A DNA stretch of 61,482 nt from 70-18 sp041691815 (lineage in GTDB: Bacteria > Pseudomonadota > Alphaproteobacteria > Acetobacterales > Acetobacteraceae): NCBI GenBank assembly GCA_041691815.1, contig JBEPTZ010000011.1, positions 1-61,482 of the forward strand, given 5' to 3'. Positions 38,181-46,718 of the stretch are shown one piece after another; positions within the stretch are counted from its first letter, which is position 1; every line of letters starts with the position of its first letter. Under the pieces are notes generated by a model that did no database searches, had not been told where the DNA came from, and worked only from the letters and a program-made list of their open reading frames with translations. A program made the translations under genes and the position numbers.

Positions 38181-38785
38181 TGCGCGCCTTGGCCATCGTG
38201 GCGGCGTTGCTGACCGTCGCCGCCGCGCCGGCACCGGCCGCCGACACCGTCGAGACCATCGTCCTGCTGCGCCACGGCGAAAAACCGCCGGCCGGCCTGG
38301 GCCAACTCAGTTGCCAGGGCCTCAACCGGGCGCTGCGGTTGCCGGCGGTGCTGCAGCGCCAGTTCGGCCGGCCAGACGCGATCTTTGCGCCCGATCCGGC
38401 CGAGCAGAAGCCCGATTCCGGTCAGCCGTACGACTATGTCCGCCCGCTGGCGACCATCGAGCCGACCGCGATCCGCTTCGGCCTGCCGATCCAGGCCGAG
38501 TTTGGCGTCTCGAAGCTGGCGGCGCTGCAACAGGCGCTGCTAGCACCGCGCTACCACACCAGCCTGGTGCTGGTGGCCTGGGAGCATACCGACATCACCG
38601 CCCTCGCCCGCGCCCTGCTGGCCGCCAATGGCGGTGACCCGAAGCAGGTGGGCCACTGGCCCGGCGATGATTTCGACAGTCTCTACGTGCTGCGCATCAC
38701 CCGCAGTGCGGCCGGCGCCAGCACCAGCTTCACGCATCTGCACGAGGGTCTGGACGGCCAGCCAACCGCGTGCCCGGCGCCATAA
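38180..38785 (+). CDS. Secreted histidine phosphatase family protein
   Basis: 201 residues. Signal peptide at about residues 1-20 ('LAIVAALLTVAAAPAPA'). The catalytic R-H-G is in 'TIVLLRHGEKPPAG'. The second-half 'LVLVAWEHTDITALARALL' supplies a late His in the usual place of the family's second catalytic histidine. Periplasmic; substrate unknown. Translation is coupled to the SbmA-like gene, and a strong hairpin follows 4 bases after the stop. Confidence 0.83.
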   Translation: MRALAIVAALLTVAAAPAPAADTVETIVLLRHGEKPPAGLGQLSCQGLNRALRLPAVLQRQFGRPDAIFAPDPAEQKPDSGQPYDYVRPLATIEPTAIRFGLPIQAEFGVSKLAALQQALLAPRYHTSLVLVAWEHTDITALARALLAANGGDPKQVGHWPGDDFDSLYVLRITRSAAGASTSFTHLHEGLDGQPTACPAP

Positions 38786-38813
38786 AAAACGCCCCGCGAT
38801 CGCTCGCGGGGCG
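38785..38813. terminator. Rho-independent terminator (minus strand; possibly two-way)
   Basis: CGCCCCGCGA (38790-38799) and TCGCGGGGCG (38804-38813) form a perfect 10-base GC stem with a TCGC loop. An A6 run at 38784-38789 becomes a T6 tract when read on the minus strand. It therefore terminates the minus-strand small gene at 38850-38990 and probably also the phosphatase transcript. Confidence 0.9.
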
Positions 38814-38849
38814 CTCCTTCACAATCTCAGGTCATGAGCGGCGGGTAAA

Positions 38850-38990
38850 TTACGAGCAGCGGGTGATCCAGCCGGAAGTGGTGTAGACGCGGGTGCAACC
38901 GGCCTGCGCCTGGTTGGCGGCGAACAGCACCGGCACCACGGTGGCGGCCAGCACGGCGATGGCAAATACGAGAGCGGTCTTGCGGATCAT
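38850..38990 (-). CDS. Small secreted peptide with two cysteines
   Basis: 46 residues from the ATG at 38990, preceded by AGGAGA 8 bases upstream. Residues 1-31 are a classic signal peptide ('MIRKTALVFAIAVLAATVVP...ANQAQA'). The predicted mature part is only about 15 residues, 'GCTRVYTTSGWITRCS', with a Cys near each end that could form one disulfide. It has its own terminator. I do not recognise the family. Confidence 0.7.
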   Translation of the reverse strand: MIRKTALVFAIAVLAATVVPVLFAANQAQAGCTRVYTTSGWITRCS

Positions 38991-39169
38991 CCAGGCAGTC
39001 TCCTGTAAAATAACCTTTTGAGGACAGTCTGCTGGCGGTCCGCATGCTCCAGCCATGCCGCCGGTTGGCCGGGCGGATGGAAGAATCGGTGTGAACGTGC
39101 CAGCACCGAAAAGTTACAAATAGTTTTTGTTGTCAGCAAGTTGCAAAACGTAACTCAAACAGTCTGAGA

Positions 39170-41014
39170 TCAGTTCGATCCGCTTCCTAGCGCCGCCAGC
39201 ACCGCCGCCCCATAGCGCTCCAGCTTCGACGCCCCCACCCCCTTGATCTGCGCCAGCACCTCCAGCCCGGCCGGCCGTACCGCGGCGATCTCGCGCAGCG
39301 TCGAGTCGTGGAAGATCACATAGGGCGGCACGCCCTGCGCCTTGGCCTCCGCCGACCGCCACAGCCGCAGCGCATCAAACAGCGTGTTGCCGGCGGCACC
39401 AAGATCGGCCGCCGGCGTCCGGTCACGCCCGGTGCGCGGCCGGTGGCGATCCTTCGGTGTCGTATTATCGTGTCTTAGCATTATCTTCTGCTCGCCGCGC
39501 AGAATCGGCCGAGCCCGCTCCTGATCGAGGCTTAACGTGCTGTATTCGCCCATATCCACCGCGATCGCGCCATGCGCGATCAACTGCCGGATCACCCCGC
39601 GCCAGAACCCCTCCGGATGGTCGGCACCGATGCCGAAGGTCGGCAGCCGGTCATGCCCCCATTTCGTCACCGCCTCGCTCAGCTTGCCGGTCAGCACATT
39701 GATCACATGCAGCGCGCCGAACCGCTGGCCGGTGCGATACACCGCCGACAACGCCTTCTGCGCCGCCACGGTGCCGTCAAATACCGTCGCCGGGGCGGTG
39801 CAATTGTCGCAATGGCCGCAGTTTTCGCTCAAATCCTCGCCAAAACAGGCCAGAAGCGCGCGGGTTCTGCACGCCACCGTCTCGGTCAACTGGATCATCG
39901 CCTCCAGCCGCGCCCGCATCACCCGCTTCTGGTTTTCCGGCGCCGCCGAGTTCTGCAAAAAATAGCGCGCCCGGGCGATATCCTCGCCGCCATACAGCAG
40001 GCGGGTATCCGCCGCCTCGCCATCACGCCCGGCGCGGCCGATCTGCTGGTAATAGGCCTCCGGGCTGTCCGGCATATCGAGATGCGCCACAAACCGCACA
40101 TCCGGCCGGTCGATCCCCATGCCGAAGGCGATGGTCGCCACCACCACCACCCCCTCGCCGGAGCGGAACCGCGCCGCCGCCGCCCGCTTCTGCTCCGGCG
40201 GCAGGCCGGCATGGAACGCCACCGCGGCGATGCCCTTGGCGTTCAGGCTGGCGGTCACCCGCTCGGTCTTCGCCCGGCTGCCGCAATAGACGATACCGGC
40301 CTCGTCCTTGTGCCGGCCGAGCAATTCCAGCAACTGCGCCGTCTCGCCGGCCTTCGGCACCGCCGACAGGAACAGGTTCGGCCGATGGAAGCTGGCGGCG
40401 AACACCTCGGCCTGCGGCATATCCAGTGCGGCCAGAATATCGTCGCGGGTGCGCGGATCAGCGGTCGCGGTCAGCGCCACCCGCGGCACGCCGGGGAACA
40501 GTCGGCCGAGGCAGGCCAGTTCGCGGTATTCCGGCCGGAATTCGTGGCCCCACTGGCTGACGCAATGCGCCTCGTCGATCGCCACCAGCGCGATTTCCTG
40601 GCGCTGCAGCCGCTCGGTGGTGCCGGGACTCAGCAGCCGCTCCGGCGACACGTAGAGCAGGTCGAGCATGCCGGCATCGAGTTCCCGTCCGATCCGGCGG
40701 TGCTCCTGCGGGTCCAGCTCGGAGTGCAATGCCGCGGCCGCCACCCCCAACTGCCGCATCGCCGCCACCTGGTCGTCCATCAGCGCGATCAGCGGCGAGA
40801 TGACGATGGCGGTGCCCGGCCGGCACAGAGCCGGCACCTGGTAGCACACGCTCTTGCCGGCCCCGGTCGGCATCAGCACCAGCGCGTCGCCGCCGCCAGT
40901 GATGCGCTCGACCGCCTGCTGCTGCAGGCCGCGAAAGCTGGGGAAGCCGAACACCCGGCGCAACACCGCCAGCGGCGAGTCGGCGTCCAGTTCCGGCATG
41001 GCGAGATCGGGCAT
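39170..41014 (-). CDS. recQ: ATP-dependent DNA helicase RecQ
   Basis: 614 residues from the ATG at 41014. Helicase motifs: 'MPTGAGKSVCYQVPAL' (I), 'AIDEAHCVSQWGHEFRPEY' (II), 'ALTATADPRTR' (III), 'AFGMGIDRPDVRFVAH' (V) and 'QQIGRAGRDGE' (VI). Zinc-binding cysteines follow in 'CRTRALLACFGE' and 'CGHCDNC', then the RQC winged helix, then a C-terminal HRDC domain ('AKAQGVPPYVIFHDSTLREIA'). It is a 3'-5' helicase in recombination repair. It lies 31 bases after cydC on the other side of no obvious promoter. Confidence 0.96.
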   Translation of the reverse strand: MPDLAMPELDADSPLAVLRRVFGFPSFRGLQQQAVERITGGGDALVLMPTGAGKSVCYQVPALCRPGTAIVISPLIALMDDQVAAMRQLGVAAAALHSELDPQEHRRIGRELDAGMLDLLYVSPERLLSPGTTERLQRQEIALVAIDEAHCVSQWGHEFRPEYRELACLGRLFPGVPRVALTATADPRTRDDILAALDMPQAEVFAASFHRPNLFLSAVPKAGETAQLLELLGRHKDEAGIVYCGSRAKTERVTASLNAKGIAAVAFHAGLPPEQKRAAAARFRSGEGVVVVATIAFGMGIDRPDVRFVAHLDMPDSPEAYYQQIGRAGRDGEAADTRLLYGGEDIARARYFLQNSAAPENQKRVMRARLEAMIQLTETVACRTRALLACFGEDLSENCGHCDNCTAPATVFDGTVAAQKALSAVYRTGQRFGALHVINVLTGKLSEAVTKWGHDRLPTFGIGADHPEGFWRGVIRQLIAHGAIAVDMGEYSTLSLDQERARPILRGEQKIMLRHDNTTPKDRHRPRTGRDRTPAADLGAAGNTLFDALRLWRSAEAKAQGVPPYVIFHDSTLREIAAVRPAGLEVLAQIKGVGASKLERYGAAVLAALGSGSN

Positions 41015-41045
41015 GGCTCTAAATGCCCAACCGATGGAGTCGGGG

Positions 41046-42677
41046 TCAACCGGCCGCGGCCACCGCACGCCCGGCGGAGAGCCGCCAGATCCGGTCCAGC
41101 CGCTCGGCGCCGGTCAGCCGGTGGGCGATCAACAGGATGGTGCGGCCCTCGGCGGCGGTGTTCAGCGTGGTGAAGAAATCCCGCTCGGTCTCGGCGTCCA
41201 GCCCGGCGCACGGCTCATCGAGGATCAGCAGCGGCGCCGGCGACAGCAGCGCCCGGGCGAGCGCCAGCCGCCGCCCCTGGCCGCCGGAAAACCGCGCCCC
41301 GGCCTCGCCGACATAAGTCTCCAGCCCCTCCGGCAACGCCCGCACCACCTCGGCGATCCGCGCCGCCTCCAGCGCCGCCCAAAGCTGCTCATCGCTCGCA
41401 TCGGGGCGGCCAAGCAGCAGATTGGCGCGGATGGTGTCGTCGAACAGATGCGTAGCCTGGCTGAGCCAGGCGATGCGGGAACGCAGATCGCCGGCGGCCA
41501 GCGTGGCGATGTCGGTGCCACCGAGCAGCACCCTGCCCTGCTGCGGCGCCACCACCTTCAGCGCCAGCGCCGCCAGCGTCGATTTGCCGGCGCCCGAGGG
41601 GCCCAGCACCGCCACCCGCGCCCCTTGCGGCACGTCCAGCGTCAGCCCGTCCAGCACCAGCGCCCGGTCGGCCTGCCAGCGGAAGCTGACGCCCTCGAAG
41701 CGCAGCCCGCTGCCCGGCGGCAACGCGACTGGGGCAGCCGGTTCCGGCACCGGCACCGGCCCTTCGGCCGCCTCCACCACCCGCGCGGCAGCCGTAGCGG
41801 CGCGGCCGGCCAAGGTGCCGGCACGGGTCAACGCCGCCACCGCCTCGAACGCCGCCACCGTCAGGAAGGCGAACAGCACGGCGCTGGCCGGGGTCTCGCC
41901 GGCCAGCAGCAGCACCGCCAGAATCGCCGCCTGGCCGCACAGGAAACTGCCGGCACCGGCCAGCGCACCGCGCCGCGCCAAGTCATGCTGTGCCGCGAAC
42001 AGCGCCGCCTCGCGGGCCTGCACCAGCGCCATCATCCGCCCCTCGGCACCATAGGCGCGCACCTCGCGCAGCCCGGTCAGCGTATCCAAGGCCGCCACCC
42101 GCAGCCCGGCCTGGGTCGCCGCCAGCCGCCCGCCAGCCGCCAGCGCCCCGCGCCCGGCCAGCCACGGCAGCCCGAACGCCGCCGCCGCAAACAACACCCC
42201 AACCACCGCCGCCAACCCCGGATCATCCCGCCCGATCAACCACAGCAGCGCCGGCAACAGCAGCACCGCCCCGGCCAGCGGCAGCATCAGCCGCAAATAA
42301 ACCCCGTCCAGCGCCTCCACATCGCCAACCAGCCTGGCCAGCACATCCCCGGCCCGCCGAAACCCCAAGCCCCCCGCCGCCCGCGCCGACAACCCACGAA
42401 AGAACCACACGCGCAAATCAGCCAGCGCCCGGAACAGCGCGTCGTGGCTCACCAGCCGCTCCAGGTAGCGCCCGATCACCCGGGTCGGGCCAAGAATCCG
42501 CAGCGCCATCGCCGGCGCCGCCATGCCGAGACCGAGCAGCACACCACCGACCAGGGCGCCCGACTGCGCCATCAGCGCGACACCGGCGCCAAGCGCCACC
42601 AGCGAAATCAGCAGGCCGAGCGCCAACCAGGGAAAGCGCGGCCGCCATAACCCGATGATGCGAAACAGCGGTTTCAT
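41046..42677 (-). CDS. cydC: Thiol-reductant ABC exporter, CydC subunit
   Basis: 543 residues from the ATG at 42677 ('MKPLFRIIGLWRPRF'). An N-terminal type-1 exporter domain with about six helices is followed by an ATPase with 'GPSGAGKSTLAALALK', signature 'FSGGQGRRLALARALL' and 'LLILDEPCAGLDAE'. CydDC exports glutathione and cysteine (and is linked to haem delivery), needed to assemble cytochrome bd oxidase. cydAB is not in the window. The gene is separated from cydD by a 154-base repeat element instead of the usual overlap. Confidence 0.92.
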   Translation of the reverse strand: MKPLFRIIGLWRPRFPWLALGLLISLVALGAGVALMAQSGALVGGVLLGLGMAAPAMALRILGPTRVIGRYLERLVSHDALFRALADLRVWFFRGLSARAAGGLGFRRAGDVLARLVGDVEALDGVYLRLMLPLAGAVLLLPALLWLIGRDDPGLAAVVGVLFAAAAFGLPWLAGRGALAAGGRLAATQAGLRVAALDTLTGLREVRAYGAEGRMMALVQAREAALFAAQHDLARRGALAGAGSFLCGQAAILAVLLLAGETPASAVLFAFLTVAAFEAVAALTRAGTLAGRAATAAARVVEAAEGPVPVPEPAAPVALPPGSGLRFEGVSFRWQADRALVLDGLTLDVPQGARVAVLGPSGAGKSTLAALALKVVAPQQGRVLLGGTDIATLAAGDLRSRIAWLSQATHLFDDTIRANLLLGRPDASDEQLWAALEAARIAEVVRALPEGLETYVGEAGARFSGGQGRRLALARALLSPAPLLILDEPCAGLDAETERDFFTTLNTAAEGRTILLIAHRLTGAERLDRIWRLSAGRAVAAAG

Positions 42678-42696
42678 AGAGCAACCAAGGCAAGCA

Positions 42697-42819
42697 GTTC
42701 TTTTTTTGCAAAAAAAGAACCAAAAAAACTCATCCGCCTTGTAACAGTAGAGCGCGGGAGACTCCGTACACTCCAATGGATAAAAAGTTTTTTTGCTTCT
42801 TTTTGTTCACAAAAAGAAG
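42697..42819. repeat. Dispersed compound palindromic repeat (copy A), between cydD and cydC
   Basis: Left hairpin: GTTCTTTTTTTG (42697-42708) and its exact complement CAAAAAAAGAAC (42709-42720). A linker begins CAAAAAAACTCATCC. The right half has CACTCCAATGGATAAAAAGT (42770-42789), a T tract, then the hairpin CTTCTTTTTG / TTCA / CAAAAAGAAG (42796-42819). The right half matches copy B at 49.5 kb almost base for base. In the transcript it gives two U/A-rich hairpins between cydD and cydC. Confidence 0.85.
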
Positions 42820-42831
42820 ACCTTGCTTCCC

Positions 42832-44520
42832 TCATGCCACCCCCCGCGCCAAAACGGCCCGGCCGTCGCGGATATCCAGCCGCCGGCCGCCGAACGCATG
42901 CGCGGCGGCCGAGTGGCTGGCCAGGATCACCGTGCGGCCGACGGTCAGGCGTTTCAGGCTGTCCAGCACTTCGGCCTCGGTCAGCGGGTCGAGGTGGGCG
43001 GTCGGTTCGTCCATCAGCAGGATCGGCGCGTTTTTCAGGAAGGCGCGGGCGATCGCCACGCGTTGCGCCTGGCCGCCGGAGAGGCCGTGGCCGCCCTCGC
43101 CGACCTGGGTGTCGAGGCCTTGCGGCAGCGCGGCGGCGACGGCTTCCAGTCGGGCGAAGCGGGCGGCATCGAGGATTTCGTCGTCGGTGGCGTCGGGCCG
43201 GGCGAAGCGGATATTATCGCGGATCGAGCCGGCAAACAGCACCGGGCGCTGGCCGATCCAGGCGATCAGCCGGGCCAGCGCCTGCGGCACCAGCGTCGCG
43301 GTGTCGGCGCCGTTGATGGTGACGCGGCCGGAATCGGGGCGCACGAAACCGAGCAGCACTTCCAGCGCCGAGGACTTGCCGGCGCCGGACGGCCCGGCCA
43401 GCACCAGCACCTCGCCGGCCGGCACCTTGAAGCTGAGGCCGTCCAGCGCCGGGCCGCGTGCCGCGTCCCAAATAAGATGCACGTCCTCGAACGCCACGGT
43501 GACGCCGCGCGCGGCAACGGTGCGCACCGCCAGCGGCGGCTGCTCCGGCACGTCGGGCGGCAGCGCGGTCAGCGCCTCGGCGGCGATGCTGGCCTGCATC
43601 CGCTCCTGATAGGCGGCCGAGAAGGCGCGCAGCGGGGCGAAGAATTCCGGCACCAGCAGCAGCACGAACAGCGCCGTGGCCGGGCTGCCGTGGCCCGCCG
43701 CCAGGGCCGCGCCGTAGCGCAGCGCCAGCAGCACCAGCGCCAGGGCGGCGGCGCAATCCAGCGCGGCGGAGGACAGGAAGGCGACCCGCAGCACCCGCAT
43801 GGTGCGGCGGCGCAACTCGTCGGCGGAGCGGCCGAGCGCCCGCGCCTCGTCTTCGGCGCGGCCGGCCAGCACGATGGTGGCGATGCCGCGAATCCGGTCG
43901 AGAAACCGTGCCTGCAGATGCGTCATGGCGGCGAACTGGCGGCGCGAGGCGGCGGCGGCGCCGAGGCCGGACAGCGCCATCGCCACCGGCACCAGCAGCC
44001 CGGTGGCGAGCAGTAGCAGCGCGGCCACCCAGTCGACCGGCAGCAGCGCCAGCACCACCAGCGCAGGGGCGACCATCGCCAGCGTGGCGGCCGGCAGCCA
44101 GTGGCCGAACAAGCCGTCCAGCGCCTCGATCCGGTCGATCAGAATGGCGGTCAACTCGCCGGAATGGCTGCGCCGCAGCAGCGCCGGGCCGGCGGCCAGC
44201 ATGCGGCCCAACGCGTCGCTGCGCAGCCGGCGGCGGGCGGCGGCTCCGGCCTCGAACCCGGCGCGCTCGGAGAGCAGCGACAGCCCGGCCCGCACCACCG
44301 CCAGCACCACGAACAGCGCCAGCCAGCCCAGCGGCGCGCTGCCGCCGGTCAGCGCCGCCTGCAACGCCGCGGCGACGCACCAGGCTTGGCCGATCGCCAG
44401 CACCATGCTCAGCAGGCCGAGCAGCACCACCGGCAGGGCGGCGCGGCGGCCCAGCCGGCTCTGCACGCGCAGCCAGTCGCGGGCGACCCGCCTGGCGTCC
44501 TTGCCGGTTGCTTCGTTCAT
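42832..44520 (-). CDS. cydD: Thiol-reductant ABC exporter, CydD subunit
   Basis: 562 residues. The exporter transmembrane domain has about six helices, with 'LGLLSMVLAIGQAWCVAAALQAAL' first and the 'HSGELTAILIDRIEALDGLFGHWLPA' loop typical of CydD. The ATPase has 'GPSGAGKSSALEVLLGF', 'LSGGQAQRVAIARAFL' and 'ILLMDEPTAHLDP'. It forms a heterodimer with CydC. The ATG at 44520 is divergent from a Tat-protein gene. The stop at 42832 directly adjoins the repeat element. Confidence 0.92.
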   Translation of the reverse strand: MNEATGKDARRVARDWLRVQSRLGRRAALPVVLLGLLSMVLAIGQAWCVAAALQAALTGGSAPLGWLALFVVLAVVRAGLSLLSERAGFEAGAAARRRLRSDALGRMLAAGPALLRRSHSGELTAILIDRIEALDGLFGHWLPAATLAMVAPALVVLALLPVDWVAALLLLATGLLVPVAMALSGLGAAAASRRQFAAMTHLQARFLDRIRGIATIVLAGRAEDEARALGRSADELRRRTMRVLRVAFLSSAALDCAAALALVLLALRYGAALAAGHGSPATALFVLLLVPEFFAPLRAFSAAYQERMQASIAAEALTALPPDVPEQPPLAVRTVAARGVTVAFEDVHLIWDAARGPALDGLSFKVPAGEVLVLAGPSGAGKSSALEVLLGFVRPDSGRVTINGADTATLVPQALARLIAWIGQRPVLFAGSIRDNIRFARPDATDDEILDAARFARLEAVAAALPQGLDTQVGEGGHGLSGGQAQRVAIARAFLKNAPILLMDEPTAHLDPLTEAEVLDSLKRLTVGRTVILASHSAAAHAFGGRRLDIRDGRAVLARGVA

Positions 44521-44635
44521 GCCATCCCCCGGTTAAGCGCAATCCGCCGCATTGAACAGACCTTCGGCGGGGAAGAAATGCCAGCGGAAGGGTTCTGGTG
44601 AGGGAGGGTTAACCCGCGCGGCGCAGTCTACCGGC

Positions 44636-45265
44636 ATGAAACTCTCGCGCCGCGCGCTGCTCGCCGCCCCGCTGCTGCCCGCTGCCTCGCTGCTGATCGC
44701 CGCCGAGGCACCGCCCGTGCCGACGCCGGTGCTATTGCCGCGTGACGACGGGCTGGTGGCGCTGACCTGGGCCGGACGCGGATCGGTGCTGCTGCCGGAA
44801 GGTGCGCAGATGCTGCGGCTGATGGAGTTGCAGGGCCTGTCGCTGCTGGCGCTCATGGTGCCGGCCGATGCCGGCCTGTCGCTGCTGGCGCTGTGCGGCC
44901 TCGGCGACGGCCGGCCACGCCTGCTGGGCCTGGAACTGCTGCGCTGGCGCGGCCCCGATGGCGCCCATCTGGACACGCGCTACGCCGAGATCAGCGATCA
45001 CCGGCGGATCGCCCTGCGGCGCGAGGCGGCGGCGCCGCGCGACCGGATGCGCTGGCGGCGGGCGGAATGGACCGACTACCTGGCCTGGACCCCGCCGCTG
45101 CTCACCGACGCGCCGGTGCGGGTGCCGCCGCCCGGCACCTGGCAGGCGGCGTTGGCCGCGTCGCGCCGGCGGGTGCAGGCCTGGCTCGCCACCCCCCGCG
45201 ACGCATTGCGGCCATCAGATATCGCCGCGCTGGGGCTGCGCGCGGCTGCCCTGGCGCCTGCGTAG
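44636..45265 (+). CDS. Tat-exported protein of unknown function
   Basis: 209 residues from the ATG at 44636, chosen because 'MKLSRRALLAAPLLPAASLLIAAEA' is a twin-arginine signal peptide (S-R-R-A-L-L). The mature protein is all Leu/Arg/Ala-rich, with 'VALTWAGRGSVLLPEGAQMLRLMELQGLSLLALMVP' and a basic C-terminal helix 'LAASRRRVQAWLATPRDAL'. I recognise no domain. GGGAGGG lies about 20 bases upstream. The gene is followed by an inverted repeat shared with the convergent amidohydrolase. Confidence 0.6.
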   Translation: MKLSRRALLAAPLLPAASLLIAAEAPPVPTPVLLPRDDGLVALTWAGRGSVLLPEGAQMLRLMELQGLSLLALMVPADAGLSLLALCGLGDGRPRLLGLELLRWRGPDGAHLDTRYAEISDHRRIALRREAAAPRDRMRWRRAEWTDYLAWTPPLLTDAPVRVPPPGTWQAALAASRRRVQAWLATPRDALRPSDIAALGLRAAALAPA

Positions 45266-45278
45266 AAGCAAGCCAGCG

Positions 45279-45396
45279 AGATTCGCCACAGAGGCACGAA
45301 GAAGCAAGCGGAGAAGAAAGCGCGGCTTCAGGACCGACTGCTCTCCCTACCTTTCTTCTTCGCGTCTCCGTGCCTTCGTGGCCTTCGTGTCAAACC
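45279..45396. repeat. Imperfect inverted repeat between convergent genes
   Basis: 'gccacagaggcacgaagaag' near 45282 pairs imperfectly with 'cttcttcgcgtctccgtgcc' plus 'ttcgtggc' near 45355-45383, with a spacer of about 60 bases. It lies between a plus-strand and a minus-strand gene end, so a two-way terminator is likely. A tighter hairpin of the same style is at 50565-50624. Confidence 0.6.
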
Positions 45397-45402
45397 CTGC
45401 GG

Positions 45403-46545
45403 TCAGGCCTTCAGCGCCCGCCGCGCCACCCCCGCCAGGAACCCGGCCGCACTCGGCAGGATCGCGTCGTTGAAGTTGTAAGCGTCGTTGTGCAACTCCC
45501 GCCCCGGCTCGGCCGGCCCGTTGCCGATCCAGGCGAACGCGCCCGGCTTCTCCTGCAGATACCAGGCGAAATCCTCGCCGGTCATCGCCGGCCGCATGTC
45601 GGTGCGCACCTTCAAGCCGTATTCCTCGCACGCCGCCACCCCCAAAGCCGCCGCCGCCTTGTCGTTCACCGTAGGAATGCCGTGGCTGATGTTGAGTTTG
45701 GCGGTCATCTCGAAGGTGGCGGCGATGCCATTGGCCACCTGGGTGATGCGCTCCACCAGCCGGTCGCGCACCTCGTTGCGATAGAAGCGGTGGGTGCCGC
45801 GCAGCGTAACGCTGGCCGGAATCTGGTTGGCAGCCTTGCCGCCCTCGACGGCGCCGATGGTGATCACCGCCGGGTCCAGCGGATCGATATTGCGCGCCAC
45901 GATCGATTGCAGCGCCACCAGCAGATGCCCGGCCGCCACCATCGGGTCATGCGCCAGATGCGGCATCGCGGCGTGCCCGGCATGGCCCTGCATGACAATC
46001 TCGATCCGCCCGCCGCCGGCCATCACCGGCCCGTCATGCAGCATCACGGTGCCCGCTTCCAGGCCCGGCCAGTTGTGGTAGCCGAAGATGCTCTCCATCG
46101 GGAAGCGGCTGAACAGCCCGTCGGCGATCATCTTCTTCGCCCCGCCGCCGCCCTCCTCGGCTGGCTGGAACACCAGATGCACGGTGCCGGTCCAGTCCGG
46201 ATCGGCCAGCAACAGATGTGCGGCGCCGAGCAGGCTGGTGGTGTGGCCGTCATGGCCGCAGGCATGCATCACGCCCGGATTGGTCGAGGCATAGGCCAGC
46301 CCGGTGGTCTCGGTGATCGGCAGCGCGTCCATGTCGGCGCGCAGGCCGACGCTGCGGTTGGAACTGCCGCGGCTCAGCGTGGCCACCACGCCGGTTCCGC
46401 CGACGCCGGCAACGAACGGAATTTGCAGCTCTTTCAGACGCTCGCAGACGAACGCCGCGGTCTTCGTCTCCTGGTTCGACAATTCGGGGTTGGCGTGCAG
46501 ATGCCGGCGCCACCCGGCAAGCTTTTCGGCGAGGGTCTTGTCCAT
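45403..46545 (-). CDS. M20-family amidohydrolase (hippurate hydrolase/IAA-amino acid hydrolase type)
   Basis: 380 residues from the ATG at 46545 ('MDKTLAEKLAGWRRHLHANPELSN'). Metal-ligand motifs: 'MHACGHDGHTTSLLGAA' (Cys-Gly-His-Asp), 'QPAEEGGGGAKKMI' (catalytic Glu-Glu), 'RGTHRFY' and the late 'MTGEDFAWYLQ'. The dimerisation domain is in the middle ('IEIVMQGHAGHAAMPHLAHDP'). It removes acyl groups from N-acyl amino acids or related amides. It is divergent from otsA, with 173 bases between the starts. Confidence 0.93.
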   Translation of the reverse strand: MDKTLAEKLAGWRRHLHANPELSNQETKTAAFVCERLKELQIPFVAGVGGTGVVATLSRGSSNRSVGLRADMDALPITETTGLAYASTNPGVMHACGHDGHTTSLLGAAHLLLADPDWTGTVHLVFQPAEEGGGGAKKMIADGLFSRFPMESIFGYHNWPGLEAGTVMLHDGPVMAGGGRIEIVMQGHAGHAAMPHLAHDPMVAAGHLLVALQSIVARNIDPLDPAVITIGAVEGGKAANQIPASVTLRGTHRFYRNEVRDRLVERITQVANGIAATFEMTAKLNISHGIPTVNDKAAAALGVAACEEYGLKVRTDMRPAMTGEDFAWYLQEKPGAFAWIGNGPAEPGRELHNDAYNFNDAILPSAAGFLAGVARRALKA

Positions 46546-46718
46546 CCGCGCAGCATTCCACCGATAGGGCCAACGCGCCAGGGGTTGGCCACGAACGGTC
46601 GGCGACCGGAAGAATATTTTCAAATTGCCGCTTTCTGCCGTTATCTCGCCATGACTCGCCATCATGGTCCCTCCCAAGCGGCACGCGCCGATCATTGCCT
46701 GGCTCTACTGGAGGTCCC

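Noticed and set aside
36831..38234. Long minus-strand open frame opposite the SbmA-like gene.
   Set aside because: Same shadow effect; the plus strand has complete ABC motifs.
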